Below are positions 34,090-44,206 of a stretch of DNA of 64,000 bases, piece after piece. The notes under the pieces were generated by a model, which saw nothing but the letters and a program-made list of their open reading frames with translations, did no database searches and was not told where the DNA came from. A program made the position numbers and the translations under genes. This DNA is from Diphasiastrum complanatum (lineage: Eukaryota > Streptophyta > Lycopodiopsida > Lycopodiales > Lycopodiaceae), in the NCBI GenBank assembly GCA_029204225.1, contig CM055111.1:18368668-18432667 (forward strand), given 5' to 3'. How positions within the stretch are numbered: the stretch's first letter is position 1; each line of letters begins with the position of its first letter.

Positions 34090-35185
34090 TAAATGAAGAA
34101 GGAGAAGATCTTAAAAGATTTAGAACCCTAAATGACCTCTATCTTGAAACTATTTGGCTTTCAAGCATAGAAAGGAAGATTGAAACACATGCAACACTTT
34201 GCACACACTAAGAATGGATTACAAACTCAAACCAACCTGAACACACTCTTGCTTAAGCTCTCAAACTTTCCAGCAAGTGACCAAATCAAGTTATGGTGTG
34301 AAGAGTTACTTGCATTCTTAGAAAATACCCAAAACTAGGATGCCAAAATTACCTAGTAATGAACAAACTTGATCAACATATGATCACCACACTAAGATAT
34401 TGATTCAACCTGTAAAACCACATGTAAACCACACTTCTAAAAGTTTATAAACTCCAGCAAGTGATAAATACAAGATTTAGAGGTGAATGAATGAGCACAC
34501 TTAGTGAATCACAAGACTAGCTTCACTATCTTGTCAAAATTTGGTGTTTAGATGTAGATCTAAGATCACTTCACATGAGAATGTTCCTCAACCTGTTAAG
34601 AACCTGAAAACACACTTGCATAATGGTTAACACCTTCCAGCAAATGCTCCAATCAAATTACATAAGGAGAGTTACTTACATGCTCAACAAAGTACACCAA
34701 AATTTATGCCAAAATTGATGACAATCTTTACAATATGCTCTTCACAATGGAGCTTACAATATGTTCACCCAAAAAAGGGGATCTTTCATGCAAATGGGAG
34801 CTTTGCTCAGCCTTTAGGAGAATTACAACTCACTCAAAAGAGCATTTGTCATCCACTTAAGGAGAAGTTTCATCCACTTAAGGAGAGTGTTCATCCAAGA
34901 ATGGAGATTGTCAACAATAGGATTGAAAAGAACATTGTTAGTATTGAATATGCACAAGCCTCACAATCAACAAATGATTAGGTGTTATGATCTGATCCAA
35001 AATAGTTTCTTTTCAGCCTCTGATCTTCAATAGACCTGAAATATGCTTTTGATCCACAAGTTCAACTCACAAAACAAAGGTTAGTAAGATTTGATCAACA
35101 AAGCAATGCAAAATCATGCTAGAACTTGATCAAACATCCAAATATCACCAAAAATGGAATACTTACTATGAATAGAAGCCAACCA
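34090..35185 (-). other. Untranslated leader of E1
   Basis: About 1.1 kb lies between the primer site and the polyprotein start. No conserved coding sequence was seen. A leader of this length could carry RNA packaging signals; that is inference only. Words such as CATCCACTTAAGGAGAAG recur near 34850-34885. Confidence 0.6.
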
Positions 35186-35197
35186 GCTCTGATACCA
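35186..35197 (-). other. Primer-binding site of E1
   Basis: The minus strand reads TGGTATCAGAGC directly after the LTR end CA, an exact match to the plant initiator-Met tRNA 3' end typical of copia elements. Confidence 0.95.
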
Positions 35198-35844
35198 TGT
35201 GAAAAATACAGATCCTAAGTGGATCTAAACTCCAAGATCATTGGCTTGAATGCTTGCACTCCAAACTACATAAGCTAGGAATTGGCAACACATTCTATGC
35301 TACCTAGAATGCAAAGAACTTGATCAAAAAGCATTTATCACAAATGGAAACTTCCATAAACATCAAGTGCGGCCCAAAATAGCATTATACAGTCCATAAT
35401 ACATCAGCCTACCACTTTTGGAAAGCACCTAAGATCATACACACAAAGCTTGAACTCAATCACTACACAATGCCAACAATGGAAGGAGAACCCAATAGAA
35501 AAATCTCTCATTAAGCAAATGAATACAATGGATCTGCTCCAACCTGTTTCTCCACGGCCTACCTGCTATATATAGCTGAGAGAGATGACTCTCTCTCCTC
35601 TCTCTAGACCCTCCTTACCTAAAATATGCCCTATATAGGTAAAATTGGCATATATGTCCAAAATACATGAAAATGGACTCATTTCGAAGGTCTTGAAGTT
35701 TGACACTTCTTCATACTGAAAAAATACACTTACTATAAATATCTAGACCTGTTTCACACGTGTGAAAAGTCAGATCCTAAACTATGTGCCATTTTTAGCA
35801 ATTTTGGCCTAAAACTAGACAAGGAAATGTTGACAATTTTCACA
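35198..35844 (-). repeat. 5' LTR of E1
   Basis: 647 bp, identical to the 3' LTR except for one base by eye. It starts TGTGAAAATTG, contains a TATA box and a CT/GA-rich segment, and ends CA beside the primer site. Confidence 0.95.
35566..35575 (-). promoter_or_regulatory. TATA box in the E1 5' LTR
   Basis: CTATATATAG lies about 270 bp into the LTR in element orientation, just downstream of a GAGAGAGGAGAGAGAG stretch, where the U3 promoter would be expected. The same sequence lies in the 3' LTR near 30657-30666. Confidence 0.6.
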
Positions 35845-35975
35845 GTTCCTAGATTGACAATATAGGTTTTCCTATATAGGAAATTTTTGACCAAGAATTT
35901 CCTAGAATAAGTATTTTCCTATATAGAAAATTTTTAACAGAAAAGAATTAGTTTTCCTATATAGATAAATAGATT
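35845..35975. repeat. TTCCTATATAGGAA palindromic word array, right half
   Basis: Begins with the GTTCC target duplication of E1. TTTCCTATATAGGAAA (perfect, 35868-35883) is followed by TTTCCTAGAATAAG, TTTTCCTATATAGAAAA and TTTTCCTATATAGATAAA. Together with 30179-30288 this was one continuous element of about 230 bp before E1 inserted. Confidence 0.7.
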
Positions 35976-36384
35976 CCTTTGATCAGTTGCAATATAGTAG
36001 CCAACTCTACTTGTCCCAAAGCATTAAATAAGTTAAATATGGTGTCAGCTGTTGTTTGGTGGGGATAATCATATGGACTTCTCTCTGAAAAAAAACACAC
36101 TTAGGCAACGCAAATTCCCAACTTAAACTATTAAAAAGCTCGAAGGCAAACCAGAACCGAGATGAGAATTCCCAACTAAAACAAAAATAAAGAAGAAGAA
36201 GGGCGAAGTTTAGAAGGAACAAACGATCTTGTATATAATGACCTAGAGAGTGAGAGTGACCTCAAAGCAAATGGTGGGCTAAAGCATCGCATCTCGAAAT
36301 GGCACAAATCACAGTCATGAGTTTATTCAAACAAAACTAAGAGAACAAAAGAAAGCCATTCATCAGTTGGTTAGACGCTATAAG
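35976..36384. other. Intergenic, nothing recognised
   Basis: AT-rich sequence between the palindromic array and the LTR-like repeat. The minus frame at 36007-36222 is low-complexity (Phe/Leu) and not supported. Confidence 0.35.
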
Positions 36385-37175
36385 TATGAATTAAGCGCAA
36401 CTACTAATGAGCAACCACAATAGCAATCTCTAATCAACTTTAGAATTAAGCGCAACTACTGATGACTAGAACCACAATAGAAATCTCTAATCAACTCTAA
36501 AGAAATGAGCTAGAATACTCATGAGTGTCCAAGCCCGCAGGCTTGAGAGAGAACGCTAACTATTCAATACTTGATTCATTATAATGTAGAAATATGAGCA
36601 GCTATTTATACTAAGCAAATGCGGCAACGTCCAATAGTAGGACGACTAATTAGGTCGTAGATCATAATGGCTAGTGGGCCATAGTGAGTTGGCATCCATC
36701 TGGATCTTCCTGGAAATTTACTTGCTATAAAATTAGGGCAAGTCTATAGCTTTAAAACAAATTGAACAATAAATTGTCTTTCAACCGACACGAAATTTGT
36801 CGTTGATTGCCAATCAAACGACACGAAATTTGTTGATGATGACACTAAATGTTGGAGCCACCTGTGATCCATTTTTGAGTAATTATGTAGACTGTGTAAA
36901 AACATGAAGAAAGCTACAGGTCTGGATAAAAATTGGACGAAGATTAAGAAGTCGATTAGTAGGAGAATAATCCAACACCCCATGCAACCTGGAATAGCAA
37001 TTGCCCTCCTATTCTTGTATTATAGCAGTTAAACACAATGCAAGTGCTCCCATGTACAATTATAGGTCTAGGCCCACATATGATTATAAATTACTTTACT
37101 GGTCAAGCCTAGAATGACGAGGCATAACTAATAGCCACATGCACAGGAGTGACCGGCTATCCATGTCAGGAATTA
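36385..37175 (-). mobile_element. LTR-like repeat D, copy 1
   Basis: On the minus strand a candidate LTR starts TGTTGGATTATTCTCCTACT at 36977 and runs to about 36385, ending in two tandem copies of a TTGATTAGAGATT-CTATTGTGGTT-AGTAGTTGCGCTTA unit. The upstream 200 bp (36978-37175), containing ATAGGTCTAGGCCCACATAT and GACGAGGCATAACTAATAG, looks like the 3' internal end of the element. The whole is repeated at 47845-48790, and the internal part again at 50823-50965. No primer site was found. Confidence 0.55.
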
Positions 37176-38459
37176 TTCCGAATTCCTCATACTGGACATG
37201 GACGTAATAGTAATTGAGGTGGAGGAAGATTGGAGTCATTCGATTAGAACTTGACATGTTCCAGTTTGATCTTCTTTGATACTATCAATTTTTGTTGAGC
37301 GGTGTTAAGGTATGTTATTCGATATGCAAATTTTAAATTTTGATTTGTTATTGTTTCAAGATGCTGAATGTTACAATGATTTTAATTTTGTGTGTGTAGA
37401 TAAGGACAAGGCAAGAAGAGCACATGAAATGCAAAGATATAACAACAACAATCGAAATTGAGGATGCATAAAAGATCATAATTTTAACTCAATATATTTG
37501 TATAAATTTTTCTGTACATTTGAAATATATTTCAGTTCATCCCCATGAAGGGTGACCATTCTATTTTTCTTCTTGTATCTCATCTTTCTTTTGCTCCGTC
37601 TGAATACCAACTTTTTGGTCTATAATCTCCACATCCAGTTCTTCTTAATCAAGAACCCTCGGCGGACTATGTGCAATAGTAACAGGAATAGAATTCTCCA
37701 CAATAATTTTAATTGACTCTTGCCGAAAGTGCATGATCTCTTGATTTTTCTTTTTTACTTTTCTATGCACCATTTGATATAGATAAGCTTTTTATGAGAA
37801 TCGTTTTTAGCTTGCTGATCTTCTTGGTAGATTTAGTCATATTATTACTACTCTACTTAAAGATATAGACAACTGTAGTTTTGTACATTTTGGTGACCTA
37901 GTACATGCTTATTCTTCTTATAAGCAAAGACACGATAGGAAATTCTCAAATGTACATGAAAGCTTCAAGAGATATATTCACTGTGATATACCCGATAAAA
38001 AATGTCCCTGTGATATACACGATAAAATGTACATTCACTATGATATACATGATAAAAAATGTCATCTTCTTATAAAAGGCATGGCTTTCATATTTTATAT
38101 TTCTGTTGAGGTGGCAGAAGATGAGTCTAAAGGTTTATCTTAATTTCCTTTGACTACAACTAATGTATCTATTCCAATGGTTGTAGATGAAACAAATGTT
38201 GATATAGTATTGGAGCTGAAGCCGCAATGTCGCAATGGCTTCAAAATTTGAGCAGACATCTTCTCGCTCAATCATTTTGTCGGAATCGACGTTATCTCAT
38301 ATTCTTAAAAAACCTATATTAGATTTTCTTCAATATACTATAAACAATGATAGTTATATATCTTTTAATGATATAGAAGATATTTTTTATTTGAGAGAAG
38401 AAGTCTTTTCTATTTTTGCAAAAGAATTGGTTGAATTTTCAATATTATAGATTATAGTC
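37176..38459. other. Intergenic; small tandem repeat, one unassigned open frame
   Basis: At 37977-38065 a 28-30-bp unit (TCACTGTGATATAC-CGATAAAA-ATGT) recurs about three times. The plus frame 38235-38450 (71 residues, begins MASKFEQTSSRSIILSES) is not recognised. No LTR or domain was found. Confidence 0.35.
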
Positions 38460-39460
38460 ACGATGATCTTGAAAGCAAGATTCAGTAGCTTATGACCTCA
38501 AGATCCAAATTGTGGATGAGAAGACAACCTTCTTGCATGGCGAATTAGGCGAAGAGGTCTACATGGATCAACCCCCAGGATATGTCTCGAATTCACTTCC
38601 TGACTATGCATGCAAAATGCATAGAAACATCTACAGTCTGAAATAATCAGCCCGACAATGGTACAAAAAGAAAGATCAAGCCCTGAAATCATTAGGATTC
38701 AAGCCTCTCTTGGCTGATTCCAATGTATATGTCAGAGCTACAGATGGGCAGATTATCATTGTGGCTGTGTATGTGGATGACACTCTGATAAGTGAGCAGC
38801 TAATTGCTGAAGTAAAGGCAGACATCTCGAAACATTTCGAGATCGTGGATCTGGGAGAAGCCAGGTGTTACTTAGGCTTGCAAATTGAAAGGGACTATGA
38901 GGGAGGTAAGTTATAGCTTCACCAGTCCAGATACACCCAGAAGATCCTAGAGGACTTTGAGATGCTGAACTGCAAAGGAGCGAACACTCCAATGCTCGCA
39001 GGGACGGTGCTGACGAATGATGATTGTCCAAAGATTGAGGAAGAGAGAGAACAGATGCATCTCACACCTTAGAGGAAGCTAATAGGATCACTGATGTACC
39101 TTGCTGACAACATACGTCCTGATATTGCTTATGTAGTATTCAGGATGAGCCAATTCTGCACGAATCCAGGCTCGACACATTGGAAGATTGCAAAATGAAT
39201 TTTGCAATATCTTCAATTAACGAGGGATTATGGCTTGTGTTATTGTCGTGGTGCATGCTTCAGGCTACTTTACTATAGCGACGCTAGCTGGGCATCTCTC
39301 AAGGATGACTGTAAAAGCATCTCGGGAGGATGCACCATCGCATCAGGAGCAGCAGGTCTCTGAGTCAGCAAGAAGCAAACCGCTGTAGCCCATCATCCTG
39401 TGAAGCAGAATATGTTGCCAATGCACTGCATGGATTTGAATGCAGTGCTTGAAAAAGCAG
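38460..39460 (+). pseudogene. Copia family A relic A4 (RT to RNase H), joined to mid-LTR sequence
   Basis: Begins within RT and reads MADSNVYVRATDGQIIIVAV, YVDDTLI and EIVDLGEARCYLGLQIERDY (38710-38916), with a 9-bp deletion after YVDDTLI relative to A3. Stops follow (TAG at 38914; TAG near 39071; TGA near 39197). RNase H motifs SDASWASLKDDCKS and CEAEYV are readable to about 39418. There the sequence jumps into the middle of LTR A (GCACTGCATGGATTTGAATG, matching about 52186-52210), continuing to about 39690. The 3' end of RNase H and half the LTR are deleted. Confidence 0.8.
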
Positions 39461-39695
39461 GGGAAGTTCAATATAGATAATTTCTCTTGTTGTGTCTGAT
39501 CTAGTATGCAAATGCTTCTGTTGTTAATCGTGTGTCTGAGTTTTTTTTTTTTTCTCGTTAATTTTAATTCCGCATTTTGGTTGAAACTATGTTGAATGCT
39601 GCATTAATTTTATAAACGTAGATCAGCAGAGCAGCCTAACTACATTCTGGAGGATTGTAGGAGTGATTCAGCTGGCAGTGTCTAGTGATGGCATC
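39420..39695 (+). repeat. Partial family A LTR (3' half)
   Basis: Matches about 52186-52460: GCAGTGCTTGAA, GTAGATCAGCAG, TAACTACATTCTGGAGGA, TGTAGGAGTGATTCAGCTGG and CTCCATCCGA. It lacks the LTR end and primer site. A T-run at 39541-39553 is extra. Confidence 0.75.
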
Positions 39696-39942
39696 TAAAC
39701 TCCATCCGAGTCGCAAGAGGATTGTGGTTCCTTCGTGGAAGCTTCGCAACTGCAAAACCCAAATCGTGATACACGAACCTGATTCCTCATCAAGAACGTC
39801 GCACAAAACATCGCGAGATCTAACCTAAATATGAATTTACAAAGTGCAAGTAGGGCTTTACATGAATTTAGGCACTATAACACATTTACATGTACAATAT
39901 AAACAATAATTTTGGATAATGTGGGATCATGAGGATCCACAT

Positions 39943-40759
39943 TGTGAGAAATTGGCAAAAATCTAGCTTGGTATTTTTTATAATAGAAGTTTGTAAGTGA
40001 ATCTCACATGTGTGGAGGATGTTCCCACGTGTGGAGAATTGTAAAGTAAATCAAAATGTTTGATATAGGGGTCTCATAGAATTTCATAGTCAAGCATTTA
40101 GGTGTAGGATTTTGATAGGGTCAAATTTGGCATAGATGGCAAATTATCCATTTCCACTTGTAATGCCAATATTGAGCCATAGAGCCAAACTTGTGCCAAT
40201 TAGAGTGTAGACAAGTGTCATGCTTTTGTTTGATGAAGCTTAAGAGGTCCAATAGGATTTAGAGGTGGAACCTTGTGAGGTCCAATAGAAAATTGAGGTG
40301 TGCTTGAATATAGTCCAATAGAATTTAGAGGTGCATGGATCAATGGTCCAATAGGATTAAGAGGTGGCAAAGTGTGATCCAATCATAGTTAAGCATAGTG
40401 GTAGCTCATGAATCTATTAGTATCATTGTACTCCTCCTTTTGGATCTAATTGATTTTGAGATTGAGTGGATTTTGAGTGTCATTGAATTTCTAGCTTTCT
40501 CTATCTACCCGAGAGCTCATGATGCATTTTCTCTCTCTACCCGAGGAGAGCAGCTTGTTTTTACTTAGAATACTTTTGGAACACTTCCCACACGTGTGAG
40601 TGAGAGTTGGAAGTGATTGAGTGCATGTAGTAGTGTGTTTTTGCCATAGAATCAAAGATAGATCTTGAATCTCAATCTAGTCTTGATCTTGGTGCATCTA
40701 CACACCTTAGGAGATCACAAGTACATGTAGTGGACAATCTACACGTGTGAAATTCAACA
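39943..40759 (+). repeat. 5' LTR of E2
   Basis: 817 bp, TGTGAGAAATTGGC...AATTCAACA, followed immediately by the primer site. It contains several CACGTGTG/ACACATGTGT words (near 40020-40035, 40588-40600 and 40740-40750) and CAATTGA/CCAATAG repeats. Confidence 0.95.
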
Positions 40760-40771
40760 TGGTATCAGAGC
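40760..40771 (+). other. Primer-binding site of E2
   Basis: TGGTATCAGAGC, exact initiator-Met tRNA complement, directly after the 5' LTR. Confidence 0.95.
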
Positions 40772-41516
40772 CTACCTAAGGTTACCATGCATTTTGATCC
40801 ATTTGAGTGAAAACTATTCATCAATCTTGAGCTAGAAATTGTCAAGGCCCATTTTCCTAGCTATCTTGTTCAATTTTGGATCAAAAGAGATCAAAAGGAC
40901 ATTGATTGGGTCTGACCTGGTACTGTACAGAATTAGGTGCTCAGACACGTGTGAGGAACATCCAATTTCAGTTTGGGAGTTCTCTTTCATGTTTGATCCA
41001 AAAATCTTGCTAGATAGCTTGTTTTGAAGCTATTTTTGTCTAGTTTCTGATGCAATCAGTTTCATTCCATTTGGTTGAGCCAATCAAAAGTTATATGCTT
41101 TTGAAGAGGGTTAGGTAGGGCACCTAGACCTAGGTGGACACATTTGGTTTGGTCAAAAGATTGCTTGTTTGATCCAAAATCACAGTTGAATGCTTACCAA
41201 TCTCATCTATATGTGATCTAGGCACTGTTTTGAGATCTTAGCCATTTTGTTTCATGAAATATCATTGTATTTGAGTCAAATTTGATTTCTTAGTGTATTT
41301 CACACGTGCTAAGAGTTTTTGATCCTAACTTTGCCCATACTCCATCATTTGATGTGAAGTAGATCTAGTTTTGGAGAGATTGAGATAGCTAGTGAGAATC
41401 ATCTCACAGTTTGTTGCAAGATCTTCCATAGGAGATGGTAGCACACCATTATTGGATCCTATAGTGAGAGAGAAACAACATTTTTTGTTCATCAATTTTA
41501 TTTATCTCCAGTTTAC

Positions 41517-43016
41517 ATGACTTCAATGAGTTCATACTTGTTGCAACCAAGTGAGAGATTGTCTACTTCCAATTATTCAATATGGAAGTTGAGGATGGAG
41601 TCCATCTTGATACTCCAAGATGTGATGGACATTGTACTTGGGATTGAGGAGGAGCCTCAAGTCCTTCAAGAAGTACAAAAATACAAGAAGAGATCTAGGA
41701 TGGCTCTCCACTACATTAAGATGAATGTCTCTAATGAGATATTGAGGGAGATTGGTGATTGTTCTACATCCAAGGAAGCTTGGGATTGTCTCAAGTCCAT
41801 CTATGAGGCTAAGAACACCTCTAGGCTCCTCACTCTTAGAAATCAAATATTCCAAAGTAGTCAAAAGAGTGATGAGAGTGCATCTAATTATGTTTTGAGA
41901 GTCAAGGATATTCATAGGGAGCTTGCATGTATTGGTGACTCAATCAATCGAATTGAGCTAGTCCAAGTCATTCTCAATGGCTTGAGAGATGAATATGACA
42001 ACCTTCTCCAATCCTATGCTATTAAGGAGGAGCTACCAAGTTTGGAGGCCCTTCAAAGTGTGCTTATTTCTGAAGAATCAAGACAAGAGTACAAACTCTT
42101 GAGGATGGACAAGCTATTACTCAATCATGATGATGGCAAAGTTCTATTTGCCAATCACAAAGAGAGGAGTAAGAAGCAACACCATCACTTCTCTAATGAC
42201 AAAGCTAAAGACCAAGATGGAGAGGAGGAGGATACCTCTCATGCTTCTAATTCAAATCTCAAGAAGAAGATGATCAAGTGCTTTTATTGTGGCAAGAAAG
42301 GCCATTATGCCACCAATTGCTTCAAGAAGAGGAATCAACTCAATCAAGCCAACATCACCAATGAGAAAGAAGACTATATTGCAAGTGATGGAGAATGCTC
42401 TCTTATGGCATCAAGCTTCTCCTCTTCCACCTTTAACAAGGATGACTCATGGTATATTGATAGTGGAGCATCTTCACATATGTGTGGCTCCAAGCACTTT
42501 TTTTCATCTATTATGCCTTATGATGGAGTCAAGAAGACCATATACTTTGCAAGTAAGCATGAGTGCAATATTGAAGGAGTAGGGATTATTCCCTTGAAGC
42601 TTGCATCTTCTAAAGATCTCTTTCTCAACAATGTTCTTTTTGTCCCAAAGCTTACAAAGAACATCTTAAGTGTTGGCCAACTTCTTGATAGTGGCTTTGA
42701 TGTCAATTTCAATATTGACAATTGTGTGATTAAGAAGGATGGTGAGATCCTTGCATATGGATCAAGATTTGAAGGCATCTACAAATTGGATCCAAGTGAG
42801 AGTGCAAACTCTCTTGATGTTTCTTATATTTCCAATATTTCAAAGGAGGAGGATTACACAAGATGCACATATCTTCTCTCTTCGAGTATTATGGTGTATG
42901 ATTATTCCTTATTATTCAAAGCATATGTTGAGAAGAAATTCTCATTGAAGATCAAAGATTTGAGGAGTATTGGAGCTCTTGAAGGAATATGCCATATGAA
43001 GTTTTATTCAAGATGA
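41517..43016 (+). CDS. E2 gag-protease polyprotein, truncated in integrase
   Basis: 499 codons. Residues about 12-195 are UBN2-type gag (LSTSNYSIWKLRMESILILQ, EAWDCLKSIYEAKNTSRLLT), closely similar to E1 gag. Zinc knuckle C255-x2-C258-x4-H263-x4-C268. Aspartic protease motif WYIDSGASSHMC with D315. The pre-integrase region includes LFVPKLTKNILSVGQLLDSG. From residue about 455 only fragments of integrase remain (FKAYVEKKFSLKIKDLRS), and the core with NGGEY and the catalytic Glu is deleted. A start at 41517 fits because MTS-x-SS matches the E1 internal start. Gag and protease may still be functional. Confidence 0.85.
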   Translation: MTSMSSYLLQPSERLSTSNYSIWKLRMESILILQDVMDIVLGIEEEPQVLQEVQKYKKRSRMALHYIKMNVSNEILREIGDCSTSKEAWDCLKSIYEAKNTSRLLTLRNQIFQSSQKSDESASNYVLRVKDIHRELACIGDSINRIELVQVILNGLRDEYDNLLQSYAIKEELPSLEALQSVLISEESRQEYKLLRMDKLLLNHDDGKVLFANHKERSKKQHHHFSNDKAKDQDGEEEDTSHASNSNLKKKMIKCFYCGKKGHYATNCFKKRNQLNQANITNEKEDYIASDGECSLMASSFSSSTFNKDDSWYIDSGASSHMCGSKHFFSSIMPYDGVKKTIYFASKHECNIEGVGIIPLKLASSKDLFLNNVLFVPKLTKNILSVGQLLDSGFDVNFNIDNCVIKKDGEILAYGSRFEGIYKLDPSESANSLDVSYISNISKEEDYTRCTYLLSSSIMVYDYSLLFKAYVEKKFSLKIKDLRSIGALEGICHMKFYSR

Positions 43017-44083
43017 AGCCTAAGGTTGATCACCTTAGTGAACTTGGTAGTGCTTGCTTTGCACATATTCCCTTGGAAACAAGGAGGAAGGATGATCCAA
43101 GCTCATGGATCATGATTGGATACTCATCCATCAAGGAGGCCTTTAGTGTCTTTACACTCTCTATTTCAAATGTGATCGTGAATAGAGATGTCATATTGCA
43201 TGAAGATTCAATCTTGGAAGTGGCCGAGATCAAGGCTTCTCAAGAAGCATCACAAGTTATCCTTTTTGAAGGTATTCAAGTTATGATGGGGCCAATGTGT
43301 GAGGAGGAGTTTCTTCTTCATATGATTTCAAGAAGATCTTCAAGATGCATGGCCGAGTCTTTATGGCTCACCTTACATGGCAAAGAGGGGCATCTTTCAT
43401 GTTGTATCTATTACAACACATTCATATATGCTTCTCTTCCTTTGCTTGAAATGCTATCTTGCTTCATTAAATTTTTTGGATCTCAAAGTTCAAGAAAAGC
43501 TATACTAGTTTTGTATGATGCTTATGGTATGGACATGTTTCTTGTCATTATTGAATTAGATGTGTTTCCAATACTTTTTGAAAGCAAGATATTGTATTGT
43601 CAAAAGAATGCCTCTGGTTCTAGTAAGAACAAGATTGAGCTTGGTACTCACTTTTTTGAAAATCATGTTTTCACATGTTTTGAGGCAAATTGTAAACTCC
43701 TCTTGAGATTAAGTGAAGCATCCAAAGTGGACACTTATATCCTTGAGAGAGTAACTAGCCTAAAAAAGATCAAGATAGTCTTTGATATCAAGATTAGATC
43801 CATCATGGATATAGTTCATTGTATGTGGACTAGTCAAGCTAGTAATCTTGATAATCGTCATTGTTTCACATCTTATGATCTTGATCTCCATAATCCTTAT
43901 GAGGCTTGGAAGCCTCAAATTTCTCTATTTATGGTGCATCCATCATGCAAGTGGAACTTTCAAGGCAAAGATCATCATCAAGCATGGAGGAAGGCCATGA
44001 TAATAGTGGCATATTGGTGGAGCACTCTTCAAAGGCATTGGCAAGAGATCTCTACCAAAGAGATCTTATCATGGATATGGTGA
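42989..44083 (+). CDS. E2 second frame: integrase C-terminus plus unknown region
   Basis: 364 codons overlapping the first frame by 28 bases in another frame. It opens with the copia integrase C-terminal stretch (PYEVLFKMKPKVDHLSELGS, CFAHIP, WIMIGYSSIKEAFSVF, VNRDVILHEDS). Reverse transcriptase would be expected next, but the following 270 residues have no RT motif. One part (LSEASKVDTYILERV) matches at DNA level the 3' regions of E1 (31085-31115 complement) and of 23260-23290 (AGTGAAGCATCC...GTGGACACT). It may be a frame left by deletion, or a 3' module kept by the family. Confidence 0.6.
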   Translation: MPYEVLFKMKPKVDHLSELGSACFAHIPLETRRKDDPSSWIMIGYSSIKEAFSVFTLSISNVIVNRDVILHEDSILEVAEIKASQEASQVILFEGIQVMMGPMCEEEFLLHMISRRSSRCMAESLWLTLHGKEGHLSCCIYYNTFIYASLPLLEMLSCFIKFFGSQSSRKAILVLYDAYGMDMFLVIIELDVFPILFESKILYCQKNASGSSKNKIELGTHFFENHVFTCFEANCKLLLRLSEASKVDTYILERVTSLKKIKIVFDIKIRSIMDIVHCMWTSQASNLDNRHCFTSYDLDLHNPYEAWKPQISLFMVHPSCKWNFQGKDHHQAWRKAMIIVAYWWSTLQRHWQEISTKEILSWIW

Positions 44084-44206
44084 GGGTGCTGATATGATGG
44101 ATCCCTTGGCTGATCTTCACTTCTTATGCATACCAAAGGATCCACTCAAAAAGATTTACAAACTTCTCAAGTGATCTAGTACCTTTCCAAGCTATTTTTT
44201 AAGGAG
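44084..44206 (+). other. 3' untranslated end and polypurine tract of E2
   Basis: A short open stretch continues in another frame (MMDPLADLHFLC) and ends about 40 bp before the LTR. TTTTTTAAGGAG at 44195-44206 is the putative polypurine tract; its purine part is only six bases. Confidence 0.6.

Larger units (their letters stand above)
30289..35844 (-). mobile_element. Element E1: complete, very young copia-type LTR element (minus strand)
   Basis: Two 647-bp LTRs (30289-30935 and 35198-35844), both bounded TGTGAAAA...TTTTCACA, differ by about one base by eye (position 30830 A versus 35739 T). A 5-bp target duplication GTTCC lies at 30284-30288 and 35845-35849. Internal parts in minus order: primer site (35197-35186), about 1.1-kb leader, one 1046-codon frame, and a purine tract abutting the 3' LTR. 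The element is 5556 bp. It has no protease or integrase motifs and no YVDD, so it is probably non-autonomous, relying on enzymes of a related element. Near-identical LTRs imply recent insertion. Confidence 0.95.
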
